From the NCBI GenBank assembly GCA_033964015.1, contig JAWWUD010000094.1, forward strand, positions 186,001 through 250,000: DNA of 64,000 bases, in the 5' to 3' direction. The position numbers and the translations under genes were made by a program. The notes under the pieces are model-generated. The model made no database searches. It saw only the letters and a list, made by a program, of their open reading frames with translations, and had not been told where the DNA came from. Below, piece after piece: positions 54,143 through 64,000 of this stretch. This DNA is from Scolanthus callimorphus (lineage: Eukaryota; Cnidaria; Anthozoa; Actiniaria; Edwardsiidae). Every line of letters begins with the position of its first letter. Positions within the stretch are counted from its first letter, which is position 1.

Positions 54143-54418
54143 TATACTGCTGTTTTGAGTATGGCTTCCAATGGCGCGTTCTGGCTTCCGTCAATCAAAC
54201 TCTCGGGTCTAATTTGAGTCTTAGCCGACTGTAAGTTAGGCCATTTGTTTTAATGACAGTAAAAGATGCTGTTTGTTGGGGCATTTCAATAGGATGGCGA
54301 ATAACTGAATTCTATGTATTCCAAAGAGTTTCAAGATTTGATTGACGGAAGCCAGAAAGCGGTTTGACGGTTGGAAATCGATCTCGAGAGTTCGCAGAAT
54401 ACTCAAAACAGCTGTAAC
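54143..54418. mobile_element. MITE related to the inner element of 53445-53740
   Basis: TATACTGCTGTTTTGAGTAT at the left and GAATACTCAAAACAGCTGTA at the right. The internal motifs GGCTTCCGTCAATCAAA and TTGATTGACGGAAGCC are shared with 53445-53740 in opposite orientation, so two copies face each other around the CRLS1 3' end. Confidence 0.85.
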
Positions 54419-54879
54419 ATAGTGTGACTAGAGAGATAAGGGCCATTCCATTTTTAGCCCGTAACCCAAACGGAAAGGTCATTTCTTTAGTAACCCATGC
54501 TCTACCCCCTCAGAAATACCTATTGATTGACCTTTTTTGGATTGCACCCCCTCGGAAAACCCTATGGAAGAAAAACCCTCGGAAAAACTCTTCTGTAGGG
54601 GCAGATAAAAAATGGAATGGCCCTTGGAATACTATGAAAACATGTTTCTTAAAATCTGAATGATGTGCAATCTCCAACCCGCTAGACGTTTATTGCAAAA
54701 CAGGTCACACAGACCACCACACTTATTCATTCTGTGGGCATGATCCATGTTGCCTAGAAAGGACGTTTGTGGTGGCTATTAGGTCGGACCTAAAAGGACT
54801 ACGACTGCAAACTCCAGTTAGTTTTGCTGAAAGCCAAGATCGAGCGCAGATGAGCCTCGCGGACTTGGAATGGGACATT

Positions 54880-54985
54880 GCTCTTATACCCGCGTTACAG
54901 CTGTAATTTACCAACATGCAGTGCGCGCTTTATTCAAATGGGCTGACAGTCCAAGTGAACGCTGGAATGGTCCATTGTGGAGCGG
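54880..54985. repeat. Fragment of the ATTCCAGC MITE family
   Basis: TACCAACATGCAGTGCGCGC and GCTGGAATGGTCCATTG are recognisable, without the opposite end. 54419-54880 and 54985-55307 show no gene; 54440-54620 has short inverted CCATTCCATTTT/AAAATGGAATGG ends (54444 and 54608) and may be another small element. Confidence 0.55.
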
Positions 54986-55307
54986 GAGGGTGGGAGTTAT
55001 TGACATTGTTATACACCCCTTCCAAGAAAGGTATGCGGTCTCCTTGACCTCTCCTCACCCTTTCCCATATCGAGAGAATCAGAGCGGTTTTCTGATGACT
55101 CCTTGAACTGGCATGTCTGGGACCTGTCCTTTCACTTGGTTTGCCTCGATCTCATGCGTGCGTGCCCCGTGAAATTCTGGGAAGTCTCCGGGCCGGCCTA
55201 CACGTGGTCAAATGGTCCATTGGATACTGTGGTTAGGTCCCCACAAGTTGTGTATGCTCTCGTGGCGGTTATGCTGGCCACAAAACAGTTCAACCTCTCA
55301 TGGTCCA

Positions 55308-55482
55308 ATGGATGATTCCAGGTATAGTGCGCACGCTCTTCTTTATCCCGAAAAGCCCAAGATGTGCCCTACAGCTACCAGAATGCAGCGCGCGCTTTTT
55401 TAGCAGTTTGTTCGACTACAAAGTGCCCTACATCTACCGACATGCAGCGCGCGCGAGCGTTATAGCTGGAATCGACCATTAG
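55308..55482. mobile_element. MITE, ATTCCAGCTATAACGC family, complete copy
   Basis: AATGGATGATTCCAGGTATA at the left is mirrored by TATAGCTGGAATCGACCATT at the right. Inside, GTGCCCTACA(G/T)CTACC and ATGCAGCGCGCGC are repeated directly, so the element carries an internal duplication of about 60 bp. Other copies are at about 130-205, 26707-26990, 32259-32535, 49055-49180 and 54880-54985. Confidence 0.8.
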
Positions 55483-55590
55483 AAGAGAGGAGCTTGAACA
55501 CACGGTAGTGCTGACTCCTGCAGCACGACGGACGAGATCAATTTATTACTGTATTTGGACCTCTAGACATGCTCATAGTCACGCTAGAAT

Positions 55591-55837
55591 GTCCAGTTTC
55601 GAATTCTCTAATCTACCGCTGAATAGGCATCAAAGGCGCATACAGTGGGAGCCTCGATTTGAACCCGAAAGTTGCGAGTACCAACGAGTCCAAAAAGTTT
55701 TGACAATTGTCTCAATTCAAGCTTCATCAGTTTCTCGTCGGTATTCGCAACTTTTTCTACTTCAAACTGAGGCTCCCACTGTATTTATGCGCCGTCGATG
55801 CCTATTCAGCGGTAGAGTAGAGAATTCGAAACTGGAC
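55591..55837. mobile_element. MITE with 60-bp arms, GTCCAGTTTCGAATTCTCTA
   Basis: GTCCAGTTTCGAATTCTCTA at the left is mirrored by AGAGAATTCGAAACTGGAC at the right. The arms extend through ACCGCTGAATAGGCATC and GCGCATACAGTGGGAGCCTC. The inner half shows a second, weaker inverted repeat (GTTGCGAGTACC / GGTATTCGCAAC). Confidence 0.85.
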
Positions 55838-56039
55838 TAATGTACCAGCCTTTTGCCATTACGCCTTTATTAGCATCTGACGGTACATAAGTAGCACAAA
55901 AAAACTTAAGGTATCGTCACAGCTATTTGATACCGTGAATAATTATTCCTCGTGGGCACATTTGTAACAGCAGCACCAATTTAGTCTGCGATAAGTAACG
56001 TAATGTTTGTTAATGTGGCACAGCCCTGTATTTCACGGT

Positions 56040-56072
56040 CAGAAGCTCATAAGTACTACTTATGAGCTTCTG
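56040..56072. repeat. Perfect 15-bp-arm hairpin
   Basis: CAGAAGCTCATAAGT, loop ACT, then ACTTATGAGCTTCTG. The stretch TACTTATGAGCTTCTG also occurs at 53561-53576 inside the nested element of CRLS1 intron 6. Confidence 0.85.
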
Positions 56073-56402
56073 TCACGGTTTATTAGGTGTTCCATTCCCT
56101 CCAAACATCAAAGTGGATCGGGACATTCAACTTCGCAACTGGAAAAAGTACGTACCACAATGCAATTTCTAAATAGTTTTCTGACCTTGGTGAAGTACAT
56201 TTTCAGTTTCTAAGAAATGTTGAACTGCGATCAACTGTGATTTTTGGCGGGGATCGGGGATGGGACAGTGCACCATAGTTTATTACCATTGGTCATGTAA
56301 TGCGGCTATTGCCATCCTTCTCTTCCATAATCATGCGGACGTATTCAAGCACGAGGTCTGTTCCTGTCGTGAAACAACATCTACATCTACAAATGGGGGG
56401 CC

Positions 56403-56545
56403 TTGCAACGGGGTTACCCATCATGCAAGACATTTAATGGGATTAACCTAAGGGGCTCTAATATCTTCATGCCTCGCCCTCGTACGGAGGCTGCTAAGCG
56501 TGCATTTAACTATACCTCTTTTCTACTCAGTGCCACAGCTTATTT
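56403..56545 (+). pseudogene. Non-LTR retrotransposon 3' coding scrap (CR1/L2-like)
   Basis: The translation LRGSNIFMPRPRTEAAKRAF, followed by NYTSFLL, matches the conserved C-terminal pattern of CR1/L2/Jockey-type reverse transcriptase ORFs (N-(I/L)-F-x-P-R-P-x-T-E-x-x-K-x-x-F). Only about 40 residues remain, and the usual WNSLP that should follow is absent. Confidence 0.5.
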
Positions 56546-56627
56546 GCAGCGGCTCCCTCGATTTGGTGACGTTTTCGTCCTAAATAACACAAGTTGCTTT
56601 ATGGGCATTCTTTTGTCTTACGAATGA

Positions 56628-58010
56628 TGCTTGAAGAGTCAGAGTGGAAACGTTTTTCAGCGATATTTTCAGCGTGTTTTCCTCCTCAGCCTCGCAACAA
56701 AAACTGACAGAGCTGTGAGTGAAGCCTTGACTATGGAAACAGACGGGTACATACTAGTGGCCTCTTGTCAATCAGCCAATCAGAGATCGCATCTTTAAAG
56801 TGAAGAGCCATATTGCGTCAGCGCGCTAATTTATTCTTCTGGCTGTTGCGTCGCGCGCTTTTTCAGTACAATTTATGTAAGCTCAGAATTTTCATTTCGC
56901 TCAATCAAAACCAAACGGAAACAAATAGAAGAACAAAGAAATTGTGACGTTTTATTACTTTAAAATTGCTTTGTACCTTAGCACACTTTAAAATAAAATT
57001 CTCATTTTCTTGGAGAAGCTCCTGTAAGGCAAATTTATGAACTACTTTGAATGCAAGTTTTAAAATTTTTGCACGAAAAAAGGCCGCGGGTCCCCTGTAC
57101 TGTTATTGAACGCGTCGTCAGCCTGGAACTAATATCGGAAAACATGGCGGCGAAGTTTGGCGTCTTGGCCTGGTGTAGCGTCAAAACTTTCATTTTCTGC
57201 CAACATCTTGAACAGAGATGCTCATCACCTGAAGAAAATGATTATACTGGAATATGTACGCTATAAACGTTCCGATATGGTGTTAACCACGACATTTTGG
57301 CTAGTCAAATGTAAGCTGATGTTATGTGTGTTGGTGTTAGTGGTACTGGACTTTGTCGAGTGACTTTTCTATCCATTTTAGTGCACAGCCGAATAGAAAA
57401 CTTTTTTATAACACCGGGAGATGAGGGACAACAGCAAGGAGGGTAGCCTTCCAGCAAGCATTTTCAACAAAGTACAATGTAAGATACACCTTTATCACAT
57501 TGGGTATCGCATGTTTTGTCTGTACCCCCCCCCCCCCCCCCCCCCGATTGAGAACAAAGAATTTCCCAGGGGTAAGTTCGAAGGTTGAAGAATTCTGGGG
57601 GTAGCAGCGTTAGGACTTAAGAATTTGTGTGGCAAGGCCTGAAAACACTAAATTCTTGCGGGTGACTGCTGAGATTCGTCAAAATTAAAGAATTCTTCAG
57701 GGTGAGCACATGAACTAATAATTCTTTGGGGTAATCGCATTTAGTAGGTCCTCAACCCGGGGGGTACCAATGTTTTATGGCAGAGCCCATTGATTACACC
57801 CAGAAAAGGCTGCACCATCACAAAGGTCCGTTGTAGCCCGCGATGCGTGACCAAATCATGGACACTGGTTTTTACAATAAATTTCCATACTTGTCACCCT
57901 GCTTATACCAAATGATTCTACAATAGACTGCTTCACTCACAACAAATTTGCACTGGATAAAAGAATTTGTTCTTCTAGCATTTGCATGAGACCCCCTAAG
58001 AGATAGCATT
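56628..58010. other. No gene seen; poly-C tract and AATTCTT repeats
   Basis: Contains a C20 tract at 57526-57545. A degenerate run with AAGAATT(C/T) plus GGGGTA/GGGTGA motifs follows at 57555-57745. It does not resemble an exon. Confidence 0.45.
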
Positions 58011-58210
58011 GTGTGGTTCCAGAAAATATCCATCCCCCCACGGAAGGGTGTTGAAAAGTGACCCCTTCCCCCACCCTTCTGGAATTTCCAAGGACAAAGA
58101 AAAAGGACAAATACAGTATTTGTATGGAAAAATCAGGCAAATTGACCCCCCACCCCTCTGGAATTTCCAATCCCTTCCATGGGGGGTGGGGGTATTTTCT
58201 GGAACCACAC
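58011..58210. mobile_element. MITE with GTGTGGTTCCAGAAAATA ends, complete (200 bp)
   Basis: GTGTGGTTCCAGAAAATATC at the left is mirrored by TATTTTCTGGAACCACAC at the right. The arms continue into CCATCCCCCCA and GGAATTTCCAA(G/T). The inner loop has CAGTATTTGTATGGAAAA. Fragments occur at 43594, 43865 and 44483 around NDUFAF1. Confidence 0.85.
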
Positions 58211-59493
58211 ATTGATGTTTTGAAATCCTGATACCCCAAAGGGATAGCACATGAGTGCATTTTACACCCCAGGGATAGGACAAAGCACCCCCATCTTGTT
58301 TATAGATCATAGTTTAGTACCCAAAATAAATGACTATAACACCTGCTGGCAGTGCACATGTTATTTCCCTTATTTATTTCTTTTGAATTGACTTTACTTG
58401 CTTGAAGCTAAAACAAAATCTGAAGGTAAAAAAAAGACCCTGCTATTTGTAGGCAGTGTGTTGTTGTTAAAATTATTATTGACACATTTTGTCTGTCTGG
58501 CTTTCAGGAAATTCAGGGACCCAGCACCCAGCACTGGACAACTGTTAACTGGATAAACAAGTCCAGAGATGCCAGCATGGAAAGCTTCCAATAATTATTG
58601 GTGCACTTGATTCCAAACTAAAGTAAGATGTGTGAATATCACTGTTTGATACCCAGCAGGGAGGGGAGGGGGCTATAGAGGGTTTGTGAAAGTCACATAA
58701 CCAAGTGAAAAAATGCCCATGGCCTTAAATTGCATAGCCTGAATTTTCAGCTGTCATTTCTCCCTACTCTCACTGAATGCCAGGGCAGAAAATTTGCCCA
58801 GGGATTGATAATCAAGAACTTGAGGATAGATTCTGATCGGTCAGTTCATAATTGCTGTGTTATACATAATTTTCAGTGAGAAGCAACTTGGCAATTTGGC
58901 AGCCCATGGAATGGCTAAATTTTATCCAGAAAATATACTTCATCCCAGCAAGAGATTATGTTGCTGCTAAGAAGTGCCAAGCAGTTTTAAAATAATGCTC
59001 AGACAGCCAGTTCCCAAGGCTCAAAATTAAGAAAAATAATCATTAGACATTGTAATTTTACACCTTGCACCTTAAAACACATTTGTTTTTTTAACAGTTG
59101 AAAAAAGTTAGGCATTATAGCCCCATAGTCAACCGACATCCTTTGCAGTCCTAGTCAGGGCAAGGGTTGACTTTCCATGTATGAAAAGTCAATGCAAATT
59201 TGTAGTTTTAACTTGTGAAATGTGAAGAACAATACAGTACGAAACCCTTTGGGAATTGATCAGCTAAACACTCAGTAACAATAGATCCAAATGAAAATAA
59301 AAGAGCTGGTTGACTATTTTCAGGCATATTTATGCCTGTTTCAGGTACAATTTGGGCCCTGCTTCCATTTTTAAAAAAATTTTAGGGGTCAATTTTTTTT
59401 TTTCAACCAGCATCCCTGATTGATACACACATAAATGTTCCACCCATCTCACCTCCACTTCACCCCTTGCTGGGCCAATTGTTTGTTAAAATT
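58211..59493. other. No gene seen
   Basis: AT-rich sequence without a supported exon or repeat. Confidence 0.4.
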
Positions 59494-59627
59494 TAGCCTA
59501 CGTAGCTGGCGGTTTTGTGTGTTTTGTGGCCATTTTTTGAACAACTCTCTCCTGTGGTAAACAGTCTTCGCTCTCTCCAATGAAAATTGTCTCAGAAAAC
59601 ACACAAAACCACCAGTTATGCAGGCTA
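59494..59627. mobile_element. Short MITE with TAGCCTACGTAGCTGGCGGT ends
   Basis: TAGCCTACGTAGCTGGCGGT is mirrored by ACCAGTTATGCAGGCTA, extending to GTGTGTTTT / AAAACACAC (about 30 bp with several mismatches). TA lies at both edges. Confidence 0.75.
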
Positions 59628-60211
59628 GTTAAAATTAGTCAATTGAGATGAAATCCGCCAATTTCCTTTCTTACTATTACAAACTGTTTTTGATAAAAAT
59701 ACAAACTTGATTCAAAATTAGAATTTATCGAAATTCATAGCAGTCCTGAGGTTTGAAAATTTATTTTCTCTGGTTTAACAGAATCTGTTCTCAGTGTGCG
59801 GCCTAAAGATAATGATTGCCCAAAGGATGGCAATTTCTTTTATTCAAGTTATTTCATCTGAGAATTGTTTCCTCTTTTTCTCCAAATTACTCAATTTCCT
59901 GGAGGATTTCATCTTGATGTTATTTTATGTGCACTAATTAGCTGGATGCAACATTGTGTAATAATTCCTGAAAGGGATCCATACCTTGGCCACCACAGAG
60001 AATTTTACCTCCATCCCTCTGGATTTTCCAAATGAAAATATAGCTGTGTTGAATGATTAGTAAGGGGTATATAGACCTCCAATTCCCTCAGGGGGTATGG
60101 ATTTGTATGGGTATGGATTTGTCTTGGAATAATTATGTATTGCCTAAAACATTTTGAGCTCTAAAAACCAACAGCAATACCCTGCAGGTAGGTTTCTTTC
60201 TGTCTAAAATT

Positions 60212-62925
60212 AGAGTTGTAACAAGTTTACGTGCTTATAGCCTGAACATTTAGAACCTGGGGTAAAATTACTTTTTTCATGATGTTAGTCTAGCATTTTT
60301 GCCATGGTTTTTACATTTGGAAAGTAATGTGACTGTCCGGCCATTAAATACATTTCTATGTCAGTCCCACTAATTTGAGCCTTGGTTCTTAAGTCATGTT
60401 AATTTCAGGTCATAGTTACATAAACATTGAAAAACAAAACAAGTGCATGACATAACAGGCATGTAAATAACTCAGGCACGTGAACAACTTTGTTTCATTA
60501 TAACATGAAGGCCAAAAGAAACCTTGTTTTGCTGATAGATTGTTCAGGATCTATAACACTAAGAAAGCACCAATGAAATTCCATGACTTTTCAAGGGCAC
60601 AAAAATCGATAAACATAATAATATTTATATTAACTGGATGCATGATTTATTACGAAAAGATTTTGAGCTCTAAAACCTATAGGTTTCAACAGTCCTGGAA
60701 AGCCTTGAAAGTCCTGGAATTCTGAAAAAGCCATTCAAGTCCTTGAAAGTCTATGGCTTAAGGTGGCTCCCGAGTATTTATTGCAGAAATAGACCTACTT
60801 CTAGCGTATGTTTGACACTGAAAAAATCTTCCGATTTCCATAATTGTTCTCACAGAGCTTAAGCAACCTCTGCACTACCAAATGGTGTAGTTCATTTGAT
60901 ATATTAAGCTCGTCTGTTAAGGATATTTTAAATTTTCCAAAGGAGGTGTTTTTAGAATAATTGTTATAACTTGAAAATTTGACCGTGAATGATCTTATTA
61001 CCAGCTAAAATCGCATCCATGGTAACAAGGGTTTACTCAGAGAAATGCCCAGGTCAGCTTTTCCCATGCGATTTAAGTTGTAAACGAAGTAATAATTTTA
61101 CCTCTAAAAATGTCTTATTCCACTTCTGTTTAGTGTGCCGAGCGCGGATATCAGAAAAGTAGGGAAGCTCTTCAGAATTATATCGGCTAATGTTCACTCT
61201 TAATTATATAAAAGAGAAAATAGAATCAAGTATCTACAGAAAGCGATATTTAATAAACGAATGAGAGCAACATCTTGTCCAGAAGGTGCTGTTGCTATAA
61301 TATTCAATTCGAGCTCGAAATACCTAAATTTCTGGAATTGTTTCGCAAGTTTCTTTCGTGAGAGGTAGAGTACAACCAACTGAGAAGACTTACCAAGTTT
61401 GGGCTCGTCTTTCCAATACTATGTTGAGAAACATTATCCAAAAGGAGTCAGTATTTCGTCGCTCCAACACAACGCCAAGAAAACCCATATGTTTATCAAC
61501 TCAGCGTTCTCGTCTCAGTGCACATGGTGCTAAATACTTCACGTGCGACGCTTTCTCGACCCGCGGGATCGGAAAAGCTACCGGTTATTAACCTGTCTTA
61601 CTTCGGGACTAGAAGCGTCGCACGTGAAGAATTTAGTGAAGTGCACTGAGGCGAGAACACTGCGCTCATAACATGTGGGTTTTCTTGGCGTTTGTGTTGG
61701 AGCAACGAAACACTGACTCTTTTTGGATAATGTTTCTCAATACAGTATTGGAAAGACGAGCCCAAACTTGGTAAGTCTTCTCAGTTGGTTGTACTCTACC
61801 TCTCACGAAAGAAACTTATGAAACAATTCCAACAATTTAGTTATTTCGAGCTCGAATTGAATATTATAGCAACAGCACATTCTGGACAAGAAGCTGCTCT
61901 CATTCGTTTATTAAATACCGCTTTCTGTAGATACTCGATTCTATTTTCTCTTTTATATAATTAAGAGTGAACATTAGACGATATAATCCTGAAGAGCTCC
62001 CCTACTTTTCTGGTATCCGCGCTCGGCACACTAAACAGAAGCGGAATTAGACATTTTTAGAGGTAAAATTATTACATCGTTTACAACTTAAATCGCATGG
62101 GAAAAGCTGACCTGGGCATTTCTCTGAGTAAACCCTTATTACTATAGATGCGATTTTAGCTGGTAATAAGATCATTCATGGTCGAATTTTCAAGTTATAA
62201 CAATTATTCTAAAAACACCTCCTTTGGAAAATTAAAATATCCCAACAGACCAGCTTAATTTATCAAATGAACTACACCATTTGGTAGTGCAGAGGTTGCT
62301 TAAGCTCTGTGAGAACAATTATGGAAATCGGAAGATTTTTTCAGGGTCAAACATACGCTAGAAGTTGAGGTCTATTTCTGAAATAAATACTCGGGAGCCA
62401 CCTTAAGGTCATTGAAAAGTCCTTGAATTAACATTGACTTGAGGATGATCAGATTCTTGACTGTATCATTTTTGGCAGTTTTGAGCCAGTTTTGAGCCAT
62501 ACGTCCAGTTAATATTACTGGTAATATGTTTCTCAATTTTGTGTCCTTGAAAAGTCCATGAAAAGTCCTTGAAAAGTCATGGAATTTTTATTGGTGCTTT
62601 CTTTATCGTGAACCCTGGACAATCTACCAGCAAAAAGAGATTTCTTTTGGCCTTCTTGTTATCATGAAGCAAAGTTGTTCACATGCCTGAGTTGTTCACA
62701 TGCCTGTTATGTCATGCATGTTATGTCATGCACTTGTTTTTCAACGTTTAAGTAACTATGACCTGAAATCAACATAACTTTACAACTAAGGCTCCAATTA
62801 GCGGGACTGACAAAGAAATGTATTTATGGGATAGTCACGTTTCAGCTTCATGAAAAAAGTAATTTTAGCCCAGGTTCTAAACTGTTCAGGCCATAAGCAG
62901 GTATGTAAACATCTTTGCTACAACT
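60212..62925. mobile_element. Outer long-arm palindrome, interrupted by a TTAA element
   Basis: 60212-60757 and 62407-62925 are inverted copies of each other. Landmarks in mirror order are CTTATAGCCTGAACA / TGTTCAGGCCATAAG, GGTCATAGTTAC / GTAACTATGACC, CAAGTGCATGACATAACAGG with its complement, GATAGATTGTTCAGG / CCTGGACAATCTACC, and AATTCCATGACTTTTCAAGG / CCTTGAAAAGTCATGGAATT. The arms are about 530 bp. Near the centre sits the 1641-bp TTAA element. The outer element carries no ORF; its own ends and target duplication were not resolved. Confidence 0.85.
60762..62402. mobile_element. TTAA-flanked near-complete palindrome (1641 bp, arms about 800 bp)
   Basis: TTAA at 60758-60761 and 62403-62406. 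Starts GGTGGCTCCCGAGTATTTAT, ends ATAAATACTCGGGAGCCACC. The two halves mirror each other almost to the centre near 61590 (GTGCGACGCTTC.. / GAAGCGTCGCAC), passing AGCTTAAGCAACCTCTGCAC, TAAAATCGCATCCATGG-like and GGGCTCGTCTTTCCAATAC. A TTAA target and purine-G ends suggest Kolobok, non-autonomous. A short frame at 61358-61591 is only one arm. Confidence 0.9.
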
Positions 62926-63152
62926 GTGATGTTAGACGGTATTACTAGTAAGAGTGCCCTTGGCAACTGTTTTATTGCACAATTTATTGTATACAATAAG
63001 TATTTTTAATAAAATGTATGAGAGAAATGTAAATGTGTCTGTAATTTATTCCAACTCTATAAGGTATGTAAGTACCTTTTCTGGCATTTTAAAAAGTCCC
63101 ACAAGGACCCTAGATCCCAGCTATTGATGCTCCTGTCATCAGCAGTAGTGTG

Positions 63153-63280
63153 TCAGCTCGCTACACTCAGTACCGAGGCTCCTGTACAATCCCCAAACTG
63201 CTCATCAGACAGTATCTCCTCATCTTTCAAGGCTACAACTCTAGGGCACCAGGACATTGGAGTTGTTCCGCGTAGGAACC
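63153..63280 (-). CDS. Possible last exon of an unidentified minus-strand gene
   Basis: The minus strand reads TTPMSWCPRVVALKDEEILS, then DEQFGDCTGASVLSVAS and a TGA at 63153-63155. The composition is protein-like, unlike the surrounding repeats, and minus-strand AATAAA motifs follow at about 62970-62990. The only upstream AG lies at the junction with the hairpin MITE at 63281, so the acceptor may be formed by that insertion, or the exon is truncated. No family was recognised; the rest of the gene would lie beyond the window. Confidence 0.3.
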
Positions 63281-63366
63281 TTAGAGATGCAAATGAGGCG
63301 AGCCTTTTGTTTCCGGTTGACCAGAATCAATTGAAAACAAAAGGCTCGCTCCATTTGCATCTCTAA
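63281..63366. mobile_element. Hairpin MITE with TTAGAGATGCAAATG ends
   Basis: TTAGAGATGCAAATGAGGCG is mirrored by CGCTCCATTTGCATCTCTAA; the arms run to AGCCTTTTGTTT / AAACAAAAGGCT, about 35 bp, with a loop of about 18 bp. Confidence 0.85.
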
Positions 63367-64000
63367 CACCATTGTCATTCACATCTACCAGGTGTCTTAC
63401 ATGGTTGTTGTTGCCATGGTGATAGATACAAATACATGCAGTACCTTTGATGATAACTGAACTAAGTTTTATTTAAAATTGGCCAAAATGGTGATGGTTC
63501 AGTTACCACTTACTACATCCACTTAATACCAAATATAGCAAACATTTTGGAGATTTTAGGATTCCTACCAAGCCAAGTAGAAATTTTTTTATTTGATTTT
63601 GGAGTGGATATAGTAAAACTGATAACACATCTGCTATTTAGGGAACATGCCAGAGATACGATAACAAAACATGCCTTCCATATCTCCACCCCCTGTGGGA
63701 TTATTCAACCTTTTAAAACAAAGACATCCTAACTTCCCCACAATTAGGGCTGGAATGTTCATGACTCTGCGTTGAAAAGAAAAAAAATGCCAAACTGCAC
63801 ATTTCTGTAGGCTATTTAAATGAAGCTTACTTTTGAATAAACCCTTTACTTTTAAGATTATATACCAGAAAGTGTTTTATGTAAGAATCTACAATATTTT
63901 GTTTACTGGCTTATCTCTTGAAAGATCCATCCCACCCCGCCCTTAATGCACTGTTTCACCACCATTTTCGATATCAGATACTCGACAAAATGTGTTAAGG
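63367..64000. other. No gene seen; partial GGATCCGTCTCAC element at the edge
   Basis: 63924-64000 matches one end of the element at 53372-53859 (GATCCATCCCACCCCGCCCT, then CCACCATTTTCGATATCAGA and CTCGACAAAATGTGTT). The remainder is AT-rich and unremarkable. Confidence 0.55.

Overview
The window looks like nuclear DNA of an animal, most likely an anthozoan cnidarian such as a stony coral or sea anemone. It has short exons in long introns with GT/AG splice sites, several single-exon class A GPCR genes, a PAN-EGF-C-type lectin gene, a Gypsy retrotransposon, and a very dense load of inverted-repeat DNA transposons. The taxon is an inference: no rRNA, tRNA or mitochondrial gene is present to confirm it.

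Layout. 1-2285: 84-bp tandem array and MITEs. 2286-3339: broken GPCR whose stop codon lies in a tRNA-derived SINE. 4724-11696: complete seven-exon SDR gene (DHRS7-like, 333 aa). 12489-13571 (minus): intact 360-aa GPCR. 14.2-20.8 kb: minisatellite, a 345-bp duplication, MITEs and LINE scraps. 21.4-22.4 kb: third GPCR, with two frameshifts. 23.5-24.6 kb: foldback element whose arms are arrays of a 25-bp repeat. 25.1-43.3 kb: tandem segmental duplication with two full units (A, B) and a partial one (C). Units A and B each carry a minus-strand PAN-EGF-CTLD lectin gene, intact in B and frameshifted in A. Unit B is split by a gag-less Gypsy element (35.0-39.7 kb) and bounded by a TTAA element.

44.1-54.0 kb holds a head-to-head pair of mitochondrial genes: the complex I assembly factor NDUFAF1/CIA30 (minus) and cardiolipin synthase CRLS1 (plus). 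Their recognised coding exons are 233 bp apart, which suggests a shared promoter. 54.1-64 kb is almost all repeats, dominated by a 2.7-kb nested hairpin (60.2-62.9 kb), plus one possible minus-strand last exon near 63.2 kb.

Two themes stand out. First, DNA transposons are often nested in one another. They include three TTAA-flanked palindromic elements with purine-G ends, and one palindrome whose spacer points opposite ways in two duplicate copies. Second, many otherwise convincing coding sequences are broken by a single-base indel, mostly in short homopolymer runs. This pattern fits residual assembly error as well as it fits true pseudogenes, so the broken genes are labelled cautiously. All identifications come from reading the sequence by eye; no database search was made.
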